Below are positions 30,746-41,240 of a stretch of DNA of 41,240 bases, in pieces (within the stretch, counting starts at the first letter, position 1; each line of letters starts with the position of its first letter). The notes under the pieces were generated by a model that saw only the letters and a program-made list of their open reading frames with translations, made no database searches and was not told the DNA's origin. The position numbers and the translations under genes are program-made. Source of the stretch: Perkinsus chesapeaki (lineage: Eukaryota; Perkinsozoa; Perkinsida; Perkinsidae). Where the stretch lies: NCBI GenBank assembly GCA_013115145.1, contig JAAPAO010000234.1:7917-49156 (forward strand). Reading direction: 5' to 3'.

Positions 30746-32463
30746 ATGGATCCAGCAACAAAAAGCTTTTTTGCGGCCCGTCGGAAAGAGGACCCGGAGA
30801 ACGCAGTCTGCTGCGACTGTGGGGCAGCCAATCCCCAATGGGCCAGTGTGCCTTACGGCATTTACTTTTGCCTGGTCTGTTCTGGTAGCACACACCCCTC
30901 TATAGTCTCTACTACAGTACTGCGTCATCAGGCAAGCACCGGTCGCTAGGAGTGCACCTTAGTTTTGTCCGCTCCACGACCATGGACACTTGGAACGCCA
31001 AGCAGCTGAGGAAGATGGAGGTTGGTGGTAACAGCAAATTCAACCAGTTCTGCCGAGAGATGGTACTACTAGTGGAGAGACCAGCCTAGACAAGACGGTT
31101 TTTAGGGAATAGATAAAATGTCAATACCGGAGAAGTACAATACAAAGGCTGCTGAGTACTATAGGAACTACATCCAAGCCCTGGCCGATGGCAGCCCCAT
31201 GCCGGAGAGGCCATCAGTAGCTGAAGGGAAGAAGCCTGCATGTAGCAAGCTGGTGTGGTATAGACAAATGTTATTGTTGCTCTTAGACCCTCCACCAGCA
31301 GGAACTAATAGTGGCAGTCATCGCAGTACCTCCTCACCGCCCAGATCTGCCAATATCCGGAGCAGTGGGGCGATGGTGTCTCATAACCCATCAAACCAAA
31401 GCTCGATGACGGGCTTTGGCAGCGACTCTTATAGCAATGGAGCATCCCAGGATCATTATAGTGGATCACGGAATCAAGGTGGAAGCGGTGGGGCTGGAGA
31501 TGAGAGGCATGTGATGGGGTAGGTTCACATGGAGGGGACTACTGGCATGATGCCCAGGAGGATGACGACCCGCTGGGTAATATGATATCGGGGGCGGCAT
31601 CATGGATGAGATCGGCGGTAAGCAAAGGGGGTACTGTGGAGGGTGAGGAGATGTCCTTTTCAGAGCCAGCAGATCCAGCAGGAGGGCTGGAAGGAGACAG
31701 CTCAAAGTTACGCGCAGTGGGCGGCACAGAAGAGCTCTGATGCATATAATACGGTTACTGATGAGGGTTTCAAGGATAAGGTAATAAAACTGGTGAGGGT
31801 AGGGCGAGGTTGAAGTGCAGGTCCGGTCCAAGCTGGCATCGACATCTGACTGGTTCTCCCAGCAAATGGGCACCAATGGCAGCTCCGCTAGGGGAGAGCA
31901 GGCAGCGGAGTACCTTGGCACGTTATCAACGGGCACTATGGAGGTAGCAGTGGAGGATGCATCTGTATTGCCTTTACCTGCTTCGTAGGGATTTGGTTCG
32001 GACTCGGTTCGTCCGCCACCAGCAGCGTCAGCCGGGAGCAGCGTCCCGCGTGGTAGTGCTAGAGGGGAGGCTGCTGCAGAGTATCTGAGCACCTTGTCTA
32101 GTGGAAAGATGCAGGTAGGAGGGCGACGTCGGGCCAGAGAGGGAGCAAGAGCTGCCTCAGGGATTTGGCTCCGACTCCATGCCCCCACCGCAGCAGCAGC
32201 AATCTCCTGCCTACCACGACTCTCATAATCGGTCACTTTCTTCACCACCGAGACCGAGCCGATCGCCCCTTATTGATTTGAGCCCACCGAAGGGCACTGA
32301 GCGTCCAGCGGCGCAACAGAGTAGTGGCAAGGCCCCGCAGGTTGGAGGGCTGCAGCCTCAGAAGAAGACAGGTAGGTGATGGAAGCCATCGTAGGACAGC
32401 AGGTAGTATGGCTTAGGTACATTGAGCGATCCTGAGGCTTTCTGGAACGAGGACAACTGGTGA
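30746..32463 (+). CDS. ArfGAP (ArfGAP2/3-Glo3-like) with duplicated exon
   Basis: ATG at 30746. The zinc finger reads [20 protein letters not shown] then CLVC. A 47-nt intron (30885-30931) joins CSG to [20 protein letters not shown], which contains the catalytic-finger Arg of ArfGAPs. An intron after NQFCREM leads to [20 protein letters not shown]. The C-terminal half is Ser/Gly-rich, with [16 protein letters not shown] and two copies of the SARGE-AAEYL-TLS-G-M segment, each followed by an intron and GFGSDS. The last exon gives [12 protein letters not shown] and TGA at 32461-32463. ArfGAPs stimulate GTP hydrolysis by Arf at COPI or related coats; the sequence resembles Glo3/ArfGAP2-3 more than other classes by length and tail style. 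Confidence 0.85.
31882..32178 (+). repeat. ~170-bp exon-intron tandem duplication in the ArfGAP gene
   Basis: Two segments about 171 nt apart share the same order. The first is [20 protein letters not shown], intron, GGATTTGGTTCGGACTC (31989 onward). The second is [20 protein letters not shown], intron, GGATTTGGCTCCGACTC (32160 onward). The introns sit at the same place in each copy. The pattern is a tandem duplication of an exon with its flanking intron. Confidence 0.75.
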
Positions 32464-32946
32464 AGGCTGAGCCACTGTTTACATTTCATCCATTTGAGGA
32501 GGCACTTGCCCCCCGCTGCCGCTACCGCCTCGGCTGTATAGTTTTCTCACTACACACAGCAGTTACAATCGGGAATCCGATTGTAGCTGTGCACCTGTAT
32601 ACCATTAGGAAGCCTTTAAACAAGTGTTGGTTGCTGCTGCCGAATGGTGGCTTTGCTGCATTGCTTCCTTATTAGCCATTGGCGGTAGCGTAGATAAGGG
32701 CTACTACCTCTATTGTAAGTAAATCATCTTCACTGTTATCACGCTACTGTGTTGGTGTTAAGTCCTGTCACTTTATGGAGGGTGGGCCGCCCAGCCAGGG
32801 CTGAGCCAACTGCGTCCATTGATAAGCACTAACTTCATCGGCCCTGCGGACTTGTTCGAGAGGGCGTAGTATTCCCGAGGAGAGCTAGATGAAAGCTAGG
32901 CTAAAGGCGTATCCTTCAAGATGATCCCATTGTAGTTAACAATAAC
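32464..32946. other. Intergenic spacer, no gene seen
   Basis: 483 bp between the ArfGAP stop and the CH-domain gene start. ORFs are short, without motifs. It probably carries the promoter of the next gene. Confidence 0.5.
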
Positions 32947-35900
32947 ATGACTGTTGTCTCTGACGATGTTCCTCCTCCCTCATCACCATCTGGCTCCCCG
33001 ACACAGGAGGCCTCCCAAGCGTTATCAATGATAGCCTATGCCGGAATGAACTCTGGCTTGAAGAGGGAGAAGTTCCTGCCTAGAGAGGTCCGCGGCGGCG
33101 CTGTGAGGCTGCCACTGCCATACCACCACCTATCAGGTCCAAAAGTGGCTCCAGAGCTTAGACCTCACCTACGCCGTGAAGAACCCTCATCGGTGGGCAT
33201 TCGCCGGGTTTTCGGGTTTTCAGTGCGGCTGCTACATAGGGACTTTGCCAACGGCTTCCTGGTGGCGGAGGTGTTCTCCCGATATTTCCCCGGCCAAGTG
33301 ACGATGCATAGTTTCGATCCTGGCCTCTCGCTGGCAACCAAACAGAACAACTGGGAGAGTCTGTAAGGCTGCATGTCACGGCCGGTGGTCCCTGTAAAGG
33401 CTTCTATGGAAGGTTCAAGTTCTTTAATAAGTATCATGTGGACATCACGGTGGAGGACTTCGAGCCCGTTATACACAATCGTCCGGGTGCGGGTGTGACT
33501 CTTATCACCAAAGTGAGAATTAAGACTGCTGCTGCTGCTGCTGCACTGTAAACATCACTCGTGTACTATGGTATACTAGTAGTTGGAGGAAAACCCGAAA
33601 CCCGGAACCCAAATAGTTATATACGAATAATAGAGATGTTAGTAGGCTCGAGGGAATAACTGTATTAGGTTTATAGTATATTGACCAAGAGGAAGCCAGG
33701 GGCTGTTGTTGTTGGGAGTGGGGGTGGTGGAGATAGGCGAAGTAGGTGAGGGCAGGTTGAAGGGGTAGGAAGGGGCGATGGCAGATGCTCCCATTGTTGA
33801 TGGTGGACAGGAGGAAGGTACACCCAGCTACGCTAGGACTACGGCATCGGTGGTATTGAGAGATGATGAGATTGATAGGACAGTTGATGATAATCAGAGG
33901 ACTGTTAAGGTAGAGGCATTTTTGATAGGAGAGGGCGACACGCTGGTGTGGTAGGCGTTGATAGCACTGGATGCACACAATCAGGACCAGCTCGGCAATA
34001 AGGGAGGGGCTGCTGGGATCAATGACTCCCAGTATCGCCTCTACCCTCAAGGTGGCTGCACAGTTCCGCAACCGTGAGGTGTTCATTGGCCCTCAGGTCG
34101 TCTGGCTGCGTCAAGGCTGGGTATGAGCCTTGGTAGCGGCAGAGGGGAGTCCAGGACAATACGGCAGGAAGATGACCAGGCCACACTGCAGGTTACCTGG
34201 GGTAACTCTCGCCCTGGTAATGTGATCAGGTCAAGCACATTGAAGTGAAGTCTTTGGAGAGGCCACCAGCGGCGGCTCATGTGGTGGGCTTCGGAGAGGA
34301 GGGTGGCGGTGGCGTTGTAGGTTTGTGGAGGAGGAATGGTACCTAGTGGTTGTTGTAGGATGGAAGGTCAAGCTCGTTCCTGCAGGCTAGGAGGAGGATA
34401 GGGCTAGAGTCAATGGCATCAACCAGCAGGAGTGGGGGTACCCGAAGACGGGGGGGCCTTGGTGATGTAGTGGCAGGCGGCGGTGGAAGGTCTGTGCTGG
34501 ATGCTATACAGAGTATTGTTACCCCAGTAGTAGAAGGCCATCTTAAAGGGGGACCAGCATTGGTGAGGTCATTGGATCCTCGGAGGGATATGGCAGTGAG
34601 GAGGCGTAGACGGCTGCCTTTAAGCCTTCACTCGACCGGCAGGTGTGCCTGTTCGAGAAGGCCTCCTCCAAGGCTGGCGATGGGGCTGTTGATGATGTTG
34701 TGGTAGATGCCCTGGCCGCCATACAGAAGGAGGCCGACAGTATCGCAATGTTACTAATTGAAAGGTAGCTGCTGCTGCTGATGTCCCTTCAGACTAGGCT
34801 AGGCCTAATTGCTGTCTGTGGCAGTCCAGTGGAGCTATGGAGGTTCTGGAAGGTCTTTGAGCCAGTCTTTCATTCGATGGATGATGACTCTTCTTTGCTA
34901 TCAAGTTTTGGGGAGGCTTGCCGAGCTGTCGGCGCTGCCATGGCCCGGATAGATGCTCCGTTGGCCATGAAAAGCGCTAAGGAAGTGACCAGCTCGCCCT
35001 CCTCCGTTGCCGAGCTGGCCGTGCCTCATCAGGTGCTCCTGCTACAGATTACTTCTATCATTTGCAGAACCGGAGGCCATGGCCATCGTGCTGCCTGTCT
35101 GATGGCATTGCTCTTTCAAGTAATAGTCCCTATGATAGGAAGCGACTTTGTCGGCAGGGGTTTGTGCAGCCATCGGCTACTAGTGACCTGACTGAGATGC
35201 TCAGTGCTTTGCGGGATGAGATGGCCTATTGCTTCCTTGGTCAGCACATGGGGGCATTCCCTATGGAGCATTGATGATTCAGGCCGGTTGTCGGAGATCT
35301 TGCCGACCTTCCTAACCTGCCTTGATTGGGTAGTGGCTCACACATCTCTTGTGGATGACGAAGGTTTGGCCGACGTGTAGTACATCAGTCGGAGCCATGG
35401 CAGGCTTTGGTGCTAGGTGTGTCTATTACGCTTTGGAAGGCGTCAGCAGTGCCTCCAGCATGGCCAGGGCGACTGGGCTTGGGATATTGCTGAAGGTGAA
35501 GCTAGTGTGGGGAGTTGGTCCACTTGTCCTCATGCAGCTAGCAACACATCGAAGCTTGATGGACGTGATAAGGCAGGCTATAATGGGTGGAGGGCCGCCA
35601 GTGAGCAGTGTAGTGCGGGGGATGGAGGGCGGTGGTCAGAGGATCTGGTGGGGGATACAGGTCAGTTGGCTGTAAAGTGGTGTATGGATGCAGCCGGAAC
35701 AGGTATCTGTTGTAGCACTATTGGTGACGTTCTTGGAGGGAGCAGGGGAGGGCTGTGATGAAGGTAGGATGTAAGGACATTGTGTGGATGAAGCTACTCA
35801 GATAGAGAGGCTTTGGAACTCTTGCTGAGGGCGCTCAACGCTGCCAAGTCCATGGTTGTCCGGAAGGTAGGAGTGCTGCAGAAGGCACTGGTAGGTAGGT

Positions 35901-36820
35901 CAGCTTATGGCGCAGGTGGCAGTAGCTGCGTTGGCTTGGTCTAAGGCCCTAGAAGCCTATGAGGAAGTACTTATGGAACCGTTCCTTATGGCCTTAGTGG
36001 GCCTTCCAGATAGCGTTCGAAAGTGAGCACCAGTGCTCGAGGCAGGCTAGGGCTCCTGTCAGCTTCATCCTACACCCCTCGGTTGAATGCAGCCGCCATC
36101 ACAGTGCAATGCCGGACTCGGCCTCCTACTGTCTAAAGATATGGTGGACCGAACGAATGAAAGAGAATCCTGGTGAGGAATTTGTCGGGCACTGGCGAGG
36201 CATTCTGTATCAGATGGAGTGCGATGGCCAGCTAAGCCAAAGGTTACGGCAGCGAAGTTCCTGACTGTAGCGCTAAGGAGTGAAGGCTCATCAGTGGGCG
36301 GCGATAGCATGAGCTTCCCGCTCCTGGAGGTGACTGCTTGATCGGTGTTAAGGTGCTGAGGTACCATGGGTAGGTATTGGATAGTATCTCGGCTGAGGAG
36401 GGGGGCCAAGATGATGGTGAGGAGAGGGAAGTATGGCTTACCCTGTTCCGTGAACTAAGGTCATTATGGTGCTACTCCTCGTCCTTATCGATATCTGTTT
36501 CAGTGGCCCACTGTTCTCCTCGTTGCTATCACCATCCCTGCATGATCAAGCATCGTTGTGTATTGGTCGACTGCTGGTAAGAGGTGCACAGGAGTCGGTA
36601 TCAGCAGGGGAGCTGGCGTCCCTGATAATGAGGAGACTTCTCGTACCGTAAGTCTTCTCCCATTGCCCTACAGCGGTGACGAAGGTTTAGGTACTATCAA
36701 GGTAAGGCTGATGAGCGAGTAGATGAGGAACGCTTGGTGGAGTTTATCCGTAACTTTGAACCGGAGCAGGCAGTCGTGCTGGCCATGGACCAGTTCAGAG
36801 ATAAACTCAACGACGTGTAG
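32947..36820 (+). CDS. CH-domain flagellar-type protein (SPATA4/SPEF1-like N-terminus)
   Basis: ATG at 32947. A Ser/Pro-rich start is followed by LLHRDFANGFLVAEVFSRYF and MHSFDPGLSLATKQNNWESL. An intron (GTAAGGCTGC...TGGAAG) joins that to FKFFNKYHVDITVEDFEPVI and GVTLITK. This is the CH-like domain of sperm/flagellar proteins (SPATA4, SPEF1/CLAMP), which bind microtubules. The downstream model is less sure. Plausible exons include SVLDAIQSIVTPVVEGHL, VDALAAIQKEADSIAML, LGLIAVCGSPVELWRFW, TEMLSALRDEMAYCFLG, ESVSAGELASLIMRRLL, and a final exon YYQGKADERVDEERLVEFI ... DQFRDKLNDV with TAG at 36818-36820. All are helical. One long gene is my preferred reading, but two genes are possible. A ~500-nt stretch (33510-34010) would be a long intron. 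Confidence 0.6.
33526..33543 (+). repeat. Short CTG trinucleotide run, six units
   Basis: Six uninterrupted CTG triplets lie just inside the putative intron following the CH-domain exon. They are non-coding in the preferred gene model. Confidence 0.8.
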
Positions 36821-37038
36821 TTGGCAGCATTCCCGATCGGTCTCTTGCAGTTAGGTGGCAGATACACCAAGTCACCGTTCGAAAGTATCTATGGTTGAAG
36901 CGTGCTTCATGCTCATGTGGTGTAGCCCTGGCCTTGAGATATTGCGTTATACTGTGTCAATTTCGAACGGGTCCATATAGACTGCTGAGGGCCACTAGCA
37001 CCAGCAGCAGTAGCAGCAGCTGTCTCTAGTCCCTATTA
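36821..37038. other. Spacer, no gene seen
   Basis: Short interval between the CH-domain gene and the phosphatase gene on the same strand. No ORF with motifs. Confidence 0.5.
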
Positions 37039-40000
37039 ATGCCCATCCGCACTCTTAACATGAGTGCTGGCCATGCCGATGCCGGTGGCCCATTGCCTCA
37101 TGCCTCCCTAACAGTTGATAAGAGCCCCGTGGGCTTAGCGGAGTACTTGAAGTCAGTAGGGACAAGGTGGCCGGCCACTGCTGCTGATAGGCAGGATGAC
37201 GGCTCATGTCATCTCACTGCATGGATGTTTACACCAGCTAGTGCAAAAACCGGCCAGACTCTTGTTAAAGATGTCCCATTAAGATTATATGGAACTGGTC
37301 CAGAGGCACTGAGAGCAGCCACCGCAGCACAGTTCACCTGGACTTGGGACCCGAAGGCCTGCTACCTTGTGCTTTACACCTTCCCTACTTCCCCGACTCA
37401 ATCTCCTGCTGCCACTGCCTTCGAGCCTAGGGTCTTTGCTAAGTGGGCCTTGGAGGCTATAGCTATATGCACTCCTCGAGGGTTGGCGTCCTGGGTAGGG
37501 TCATCTGATCCCAATATTGAGGAGGGTATCCAGCATGGCAGCGCGCAAGATGGGTTTGTGGTGTATGTTTGGAGCGGTAAAGATGCTGATTTGACCGTAA
37601 AGGTCACTGCCTTGGCTCGGGGCTATGATTTGGGGAAGGCCCTACGATGTTCCCGTACAGTGGCACCATCGAGCAAGGGGTCCACGGGGATGGAGAGACA
37701 GACGGTTCGAGTACAATCGCTCTTAGGGCCAGACGGTAGCGAGAAGGCAGATGATGTGCTGCCTGATAAGGAATGTCAACTGCTACGTGTCATGCAGCAT
37801 ACTCTCGGGCGGAAGCCATTACCGGACCTCCCTCCAGCTGGCGGGATCCCTCAGCCAGCTGATGTGACCGTTACTGGCCGACCCCCTGTTGTACCGGCTT
37901 TGAAATTGGCGAAGATGCCTCTCTCTGGTGAGCAGCAGATATCAGCTGGGGGGTCATCGTCACAGCGCGGGACTCAAAGTGCGAGGGCTACTTCAAGCGG
38001 TAGACGGCGAATGGTCAGCGAGAGGGATTTGGACACGACCCTGGAGAACCCGCCAAAGTCAGCGAGATCATCGGAAGGCTCTTCAGCTCGCCTGCGCCAG
38101 CAGCAACAACGTATTCTGCCGATGCCGCGGTAGGCTGCTTCGACCTGTCTTGAGCAACCGTTCTTTCAGACCCAAGACCGAACTGGAATTGATCCAGTCC
38201 TTTGATGTCGGCCCAGATGCTGATAACTCACATCTCCCTGCTGAACTACAGAATGAGCTCCGTTTGCAGCGATACAGGTAGGGAAGCACTAGTGTGCATA
38301 AAAGAGGGTGTATGCAGGTCACAGTGCAGTGAGATCTTGCCTGGCGCACTGTATCTGGGCGGAGCGAAGGTGGCTTCCAATTTGGAAATATTAAAAGAGA
38401 AGGGAATAACTCACATAGTCAATACTGCTGCTGATGTTTGTAGCAATTCTTTCGCAGATAGAGGATTCAAGTAAGATAGAGGGAAGCTGTCGCGAGTAGA
38501 AAAGGTTCTACCGGGATTTGAACCCAGATCGCCAGATTCAGAGTCTGGAGTGCTAACCGTTACACCATAGAACCGGATAAATTTTGAATTTTGTGGAGCC
38601 AGCCTAGCAATTATACCAGGTACGCTACCTACTTCCTAAAAGATGCCAGAGATGAGCCGATGCTCCCGGCTGTGTTGTATCATGCAATACTATGGATCCA
38701 TTCGGCAATCACCCAAGAAAAGGGCAAAGTCCTTGTGCACTGCTTTGAGGGGGTAAGCGTCACCCGTCGACACTTCGTCATGTATCCTTTCAGGTGAGCA
38801 GATCCTCAACTGTAGTTGTTGCGTATCTCATGTGGTTGAGATGCTGGACATATAGCGTGGCATTTGACTGGGTTAAGAAGACAAGGTGTGTCTCGATTAC
38901 AAAGCAGAAGTGTCGTCTATTCTGGTTCCTTAGGCCCATTTGCAACCCAAACACCGGTTTCACATGCGCTTTGATAGTACTCGGAAAGAAACTAGAAAGA
39001 TCGAGAACACCGGCGTTATCATATAAGACCCCAGAGACAACAAAAAGCTACCCGACTTTATCGCGAATCACGGTGAGCAGAAACCTGCCGGCTTCTCGGA
39101 GCGTGGTGAAGGTACACTCGTTGCGGTCACTACCACGCCCGACTTCGTTGATGGTGGCGCTGCCGGTCTCAGCGGGCTCTGGCTTGGGATCAGAAGCCCC
39201 GGTCATCCCCATTTCAATCGACCCTAGGTAAGCTGCTCTGTCTTCTCTTATACAGCGAACATCAGATTTGCCTATATCCTACAGTATAATACATTCGTGG
39301 TCATAATCCTATCAAAAGGAGTAGGAAGGAACGATTTAGTAGCGATGGCGATTGCGGATCATCTGCATCGAGTAAGGCAACGGTAGTCGTGTCGTGAGAG
39401 CGCCTTTGCATAGGTTCGAACGGTTGAATATGGTGGCACCATCGAGGAAGAGGCTGATCCTCTCGACATAGTGGAGGTCGCGATAGACGGCGAGACCGAT
39501 GAGCTGGGCGTCCAAGCCTTGAGAAGATTACTGTGGCCTGGTGAGCCGGGATGCGCATCTGTGATCTCACTAAACGGTGGGTTTGTTCAGACTCTGATGG
39601 CCCTTCGGTTGCATTGGATGCCCTGATTCGACGAAGAGAGAATCGAGCATGGGATGAGGAGTGGGCGCTTTCGGCTGGCCGTTTTTGAGCTTGGTTTGAT
39701 CAGATATGCAGCCATTGCGAGGAGCCAAGGTTCTCTTGAGGACGCCTCAGCTGGCGGAATTGAGGAGCTGCAGTTTGCTCATGTTGCCAATTATGTCAGA
39801 AGCACTGCGAACTCGATGGGATGCCTCGATCAGATCATCATCGATTACTCTGGCCTATAGGTGCCTCCTGTTCGCTGCAAGCTCGGGTCCTTGGAGTCAA
39901 CGAGCAACAACAGCGGGTCCATGACCAAACACGAGGCTTGGAAGGAGGACGGTGCCGATAACGTGGCAAATATTGTTACTGACGGCAAAACCGAAGTATA

Positions 40001-40366
40001 TTGCTATCCTGATATCGACAAGGGCAGTCGACTTACACAGTGGGTGGCTTTTGGACCGTCTCCTTTGATCTTTTAGTTGACAGATTTGAACTAGATGAAC
40101 TTGAGGAAGGTGAAGTTTTCATTATATTCGTACCTCGTCGTGAGGTGATGTCAGTCTGGATTGGTGAAGGAAGCACGAAGGTGATTGCGGCAAACGGTGA
40201 CGTTGAATAATGCATTGTTGGTAATCAGCCTCCGGAGCAGACTATTGAGGACATTCGTGAGACCCTTTGTGAGCGCCATGGCATACCAGCATCACGGGTC
40301 GATATCGAAATTGTATATCAAGGAGATGAGACAGAGGAGTTCGAGGAGTACTTTGACGATGACTAG
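37039..40366 (+). CDS. Dual-specificity phosphatase with gelsolin-like repeats (MKP1-like architecture)
   Basis: ATG at 37039. A first exon of ~365 codons has a gelsolin-like stretch (KACYLVLYTFPTSP, DGFVVYVWSGKDADLTV) and a Ser-rich linker. After two introns, the phosphatase domain starts: SEILPGALYLGGAKVASN, LEILKEKGITHIVNTAADV. A 137-nt intron (38471-38607) holds an antisense tRNA; the exon resumes at NYTRYATYFLKDARDE and KGKVLVHCFEG. The next intron splits the catalytic motif, which is restored as HCFEGVSRSSTVVVAYL (Cys nucleophile, Arg). Later exons give a Ser-rich tail and gelsolin-like segments: AYILQYNTFVVII with KGVGRNDL, EGEVFIIFVPRREVMSVWIG and a last exon ending EEFEEYFDDD, TAG at 40364-40366. 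Plant MKP1 combines the same domains and inactivates MAP kinases; a similar role here is inference. Exons in 39230-40060 are approximate. Confidence 0.8.
38504..38574 (-). tRNA. tRNA-Gln (CUG anticodon)
   Basis: The minus strand folds into a complete 71-nt cloverleaf. The 7-bp acceptor stem is GGTTCTA/TAGAACC, the D arm is GTGT-AACGGTTA-GCAC, and the anticodon stem CCAGA/TCTGG carries loop CTCTGAA (anticodon CTG). The variable loop is CGAT and the T arm CTGGG-TTCAAAT-CCCGG. A TTTT run follows at once, a Pol III terminator. It lies antisense inside an intron of the phosphatase gene. CCA is not encoded, as usual in eukaryotes. Confidence 0.95.
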
Positions 40367-40577
40367 TTCGATCCGCCGCAACGACTCCTGTGGACTTTCC
40401 TCAACCAGTATGCTATGTCACTCTTGCCTCGAGGTTGATGGTTTTGTGATAATTCACCGAGCCTATATTCTATGATGTTATCAAATGCACCGGTCGTTGC
40501 TATTGGCAGTGATTGTGAGGCGTCCATGCAATTACTCTTCGAAAATAAGTGTTGCGCTTTCGGGAAGCCATTACGCC
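40367..40577. other. Spacer, no gene seen
   Basis: Downstream of the phosphatase stop. No supported ORF. Confidence 0.5.
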
Positions 40578-40868
40578 ATGTTGTCTCTCATAATCACACT
40601 CTTGGAACTCAACAAGCTTGCGGGGCAGAAAATAGCGTTACCTAATGACAATAAAAAGGTGTGCCGTGTCTGGTATCTGGACGGGTCCCTATATGAAACG
40701 TTCCTGATGAAAGTGAACGGAGTTAGGCGTAAATGAAACAACAACAGTCTTTCAAGCGAATCAAATGATGATGGAATCAACGTTTTCGGAACATACAACG
40801 GAAGAGCGTGTCCCCCCACCGTTGAACAAGATGTGTGGAATGATTCACACTTAAGCGCTACTGTATGA
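40578..40868 (+). pseudogene. Possible interrupted small secreted-protein ORF
   Basis: ATG at 40578 opens a hydrophobic start (MLSLIITLLELNKLAGQ), then KVCRVWYLDGSLYETFLMK. An in-frame TGA at 40734-40736 follows. The same frame then stays open for ~43 codons (SNDDGINVFGTYNGRACPP) to a second TGA at 40866-40868. The composition on both sides of the stop looks protein-like. It might be a decayed secreted-protein gene, a short intact one ending at the first stop, or chance. No splice sites were found that clearly remove the stop. Confidence 0.3.
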
Positions 40869-41240
40869 GCACAAACCCGCATCTCACACGACACGAGTTC
40901 ATGCTATAGTGCAAGCCTACATGTGATAAGAAATGCTACGTGAACATTATGACATAAGACGTAGAAAGTAGGCAAAGCCCACAAGGGACTGGCACAGTCG
41001 AATGAGTGCCATATTGAACACCAGCGTATGACAAACCGACTTTGAATAATACACGGATAATCAAAAAGATCTGGGAATATATCCAAACGAGGTGATTAAT
41101 ACACTCGATAATCTGTGCTGAACAAAGTCCTATAGCCCGGCATAAAGTGATGATTCATTGAGGTGAATTAGTTGGGCGTCACGCTTCCCTACGGCCACGG
41201 GAGTGGGAGTAGCGCAGCAAGGGCTGGCAGGACCACCAAA
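40869..41240. other. Right end of window, no gene seen
   Basis: Only short ORFs without motifs on either strand. The last ~80 bp become GC-richer and may be the edge of a further gene outside the window. Confidence 0.4.

Noticed and set aside
31466-32248. 260-residue minus-strand ORF
   Set aside because: It is antisense to the ArfGAP tail, low in complexity, without domains, while the plus strand splices into a coherent protein.
33520-34086. 188-residue minus-strand ORF rich in Ser/Leu/Gln
   Set aside because: No recognised motif, starts in a CTG run, and overlaps the putative long intron of the CH-domain gene; it could still be tested, but nothing supports it.

Overview
This is nuclear eukaryotic DNA, not prokaryotic. 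Almost every gene is cut by short GT-AG introns, usually 40-65 nt, and open frames stop just past recognisable domain motifs and resume after a clean intron. A cysteine-rich 'CW...CC' secreted protein, a secreted Thr-rich repeat protein, a 6TM-type class III cyclase, a CH-domain flagellar protein and a moderate GC content together suggest a perkinsozoan (Perkinsus-like) or related alveolate. That taxonomic placement is inference. Gene models below were spliced by eye, so exon borders given without a stated junction are approximate.

Layout. Positions 1-27,400 carry genes on the minus strand, in this order by coordinate: a secreted Thr-rich repeat protein running off the left edge; a MYND zinc-finger protein; two tandem paralogues of a large multi-pass membrane metallophosphoesterase (1423-5648 and 5838-9586); a membrane nucleotidyl cyclase (10101-~12183); a small ORF; a very large RCC1-HECT ubiquitin ligase (13217-~19113) whose longest intron holds an 18-bp minisatellite and the only assembly gap (96 N); a coiled-coil protein; an SLC35A-type nucleotide-sugar transporter with a 752-nt intron carrying a 22-bp minisatellite; a leucine-rich-repeat protein; a NUDCD2-type CS-domain co-chaperone; and methionine aminopeptidase 2.

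Positions 27,600-29,200 hold two plus-strand genes: a proline-rich protein and a CW/CC secreted protein. The mitochondrial ATP synthase delta/OSCP subunit is on the minus strand (29364-30265), divergent from a plus-strand ArfGAP with an exon duplication (30746-32463). A CH-domain (SPATA4/SPEF1-like) gene follows, then a dual-specificity phosphatase flanked by gelsolin-like repeats (37039-40366). A tRNA-Gln(CUG) gene sits antisense inside one intron of that phosphatase. The last ~870 bp contain only a doubtful small secreted-protein-like ORF interrupted by a stop.

The genes do not form an operon or an obvious pathway. The window is a compact mixture of housekeeping, membrane-signalling and secreted genes. 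The most notable points are the tandem phosphoesterase pair with conserved intron positions, the cyclase lacking one of its two expected metal-binding aspartates, the antisense tRNA in an intron of the phosphatase gene, the minisatellite-bearing introns, and the ~170-bp exon-intron duplication in the ArfGAP.
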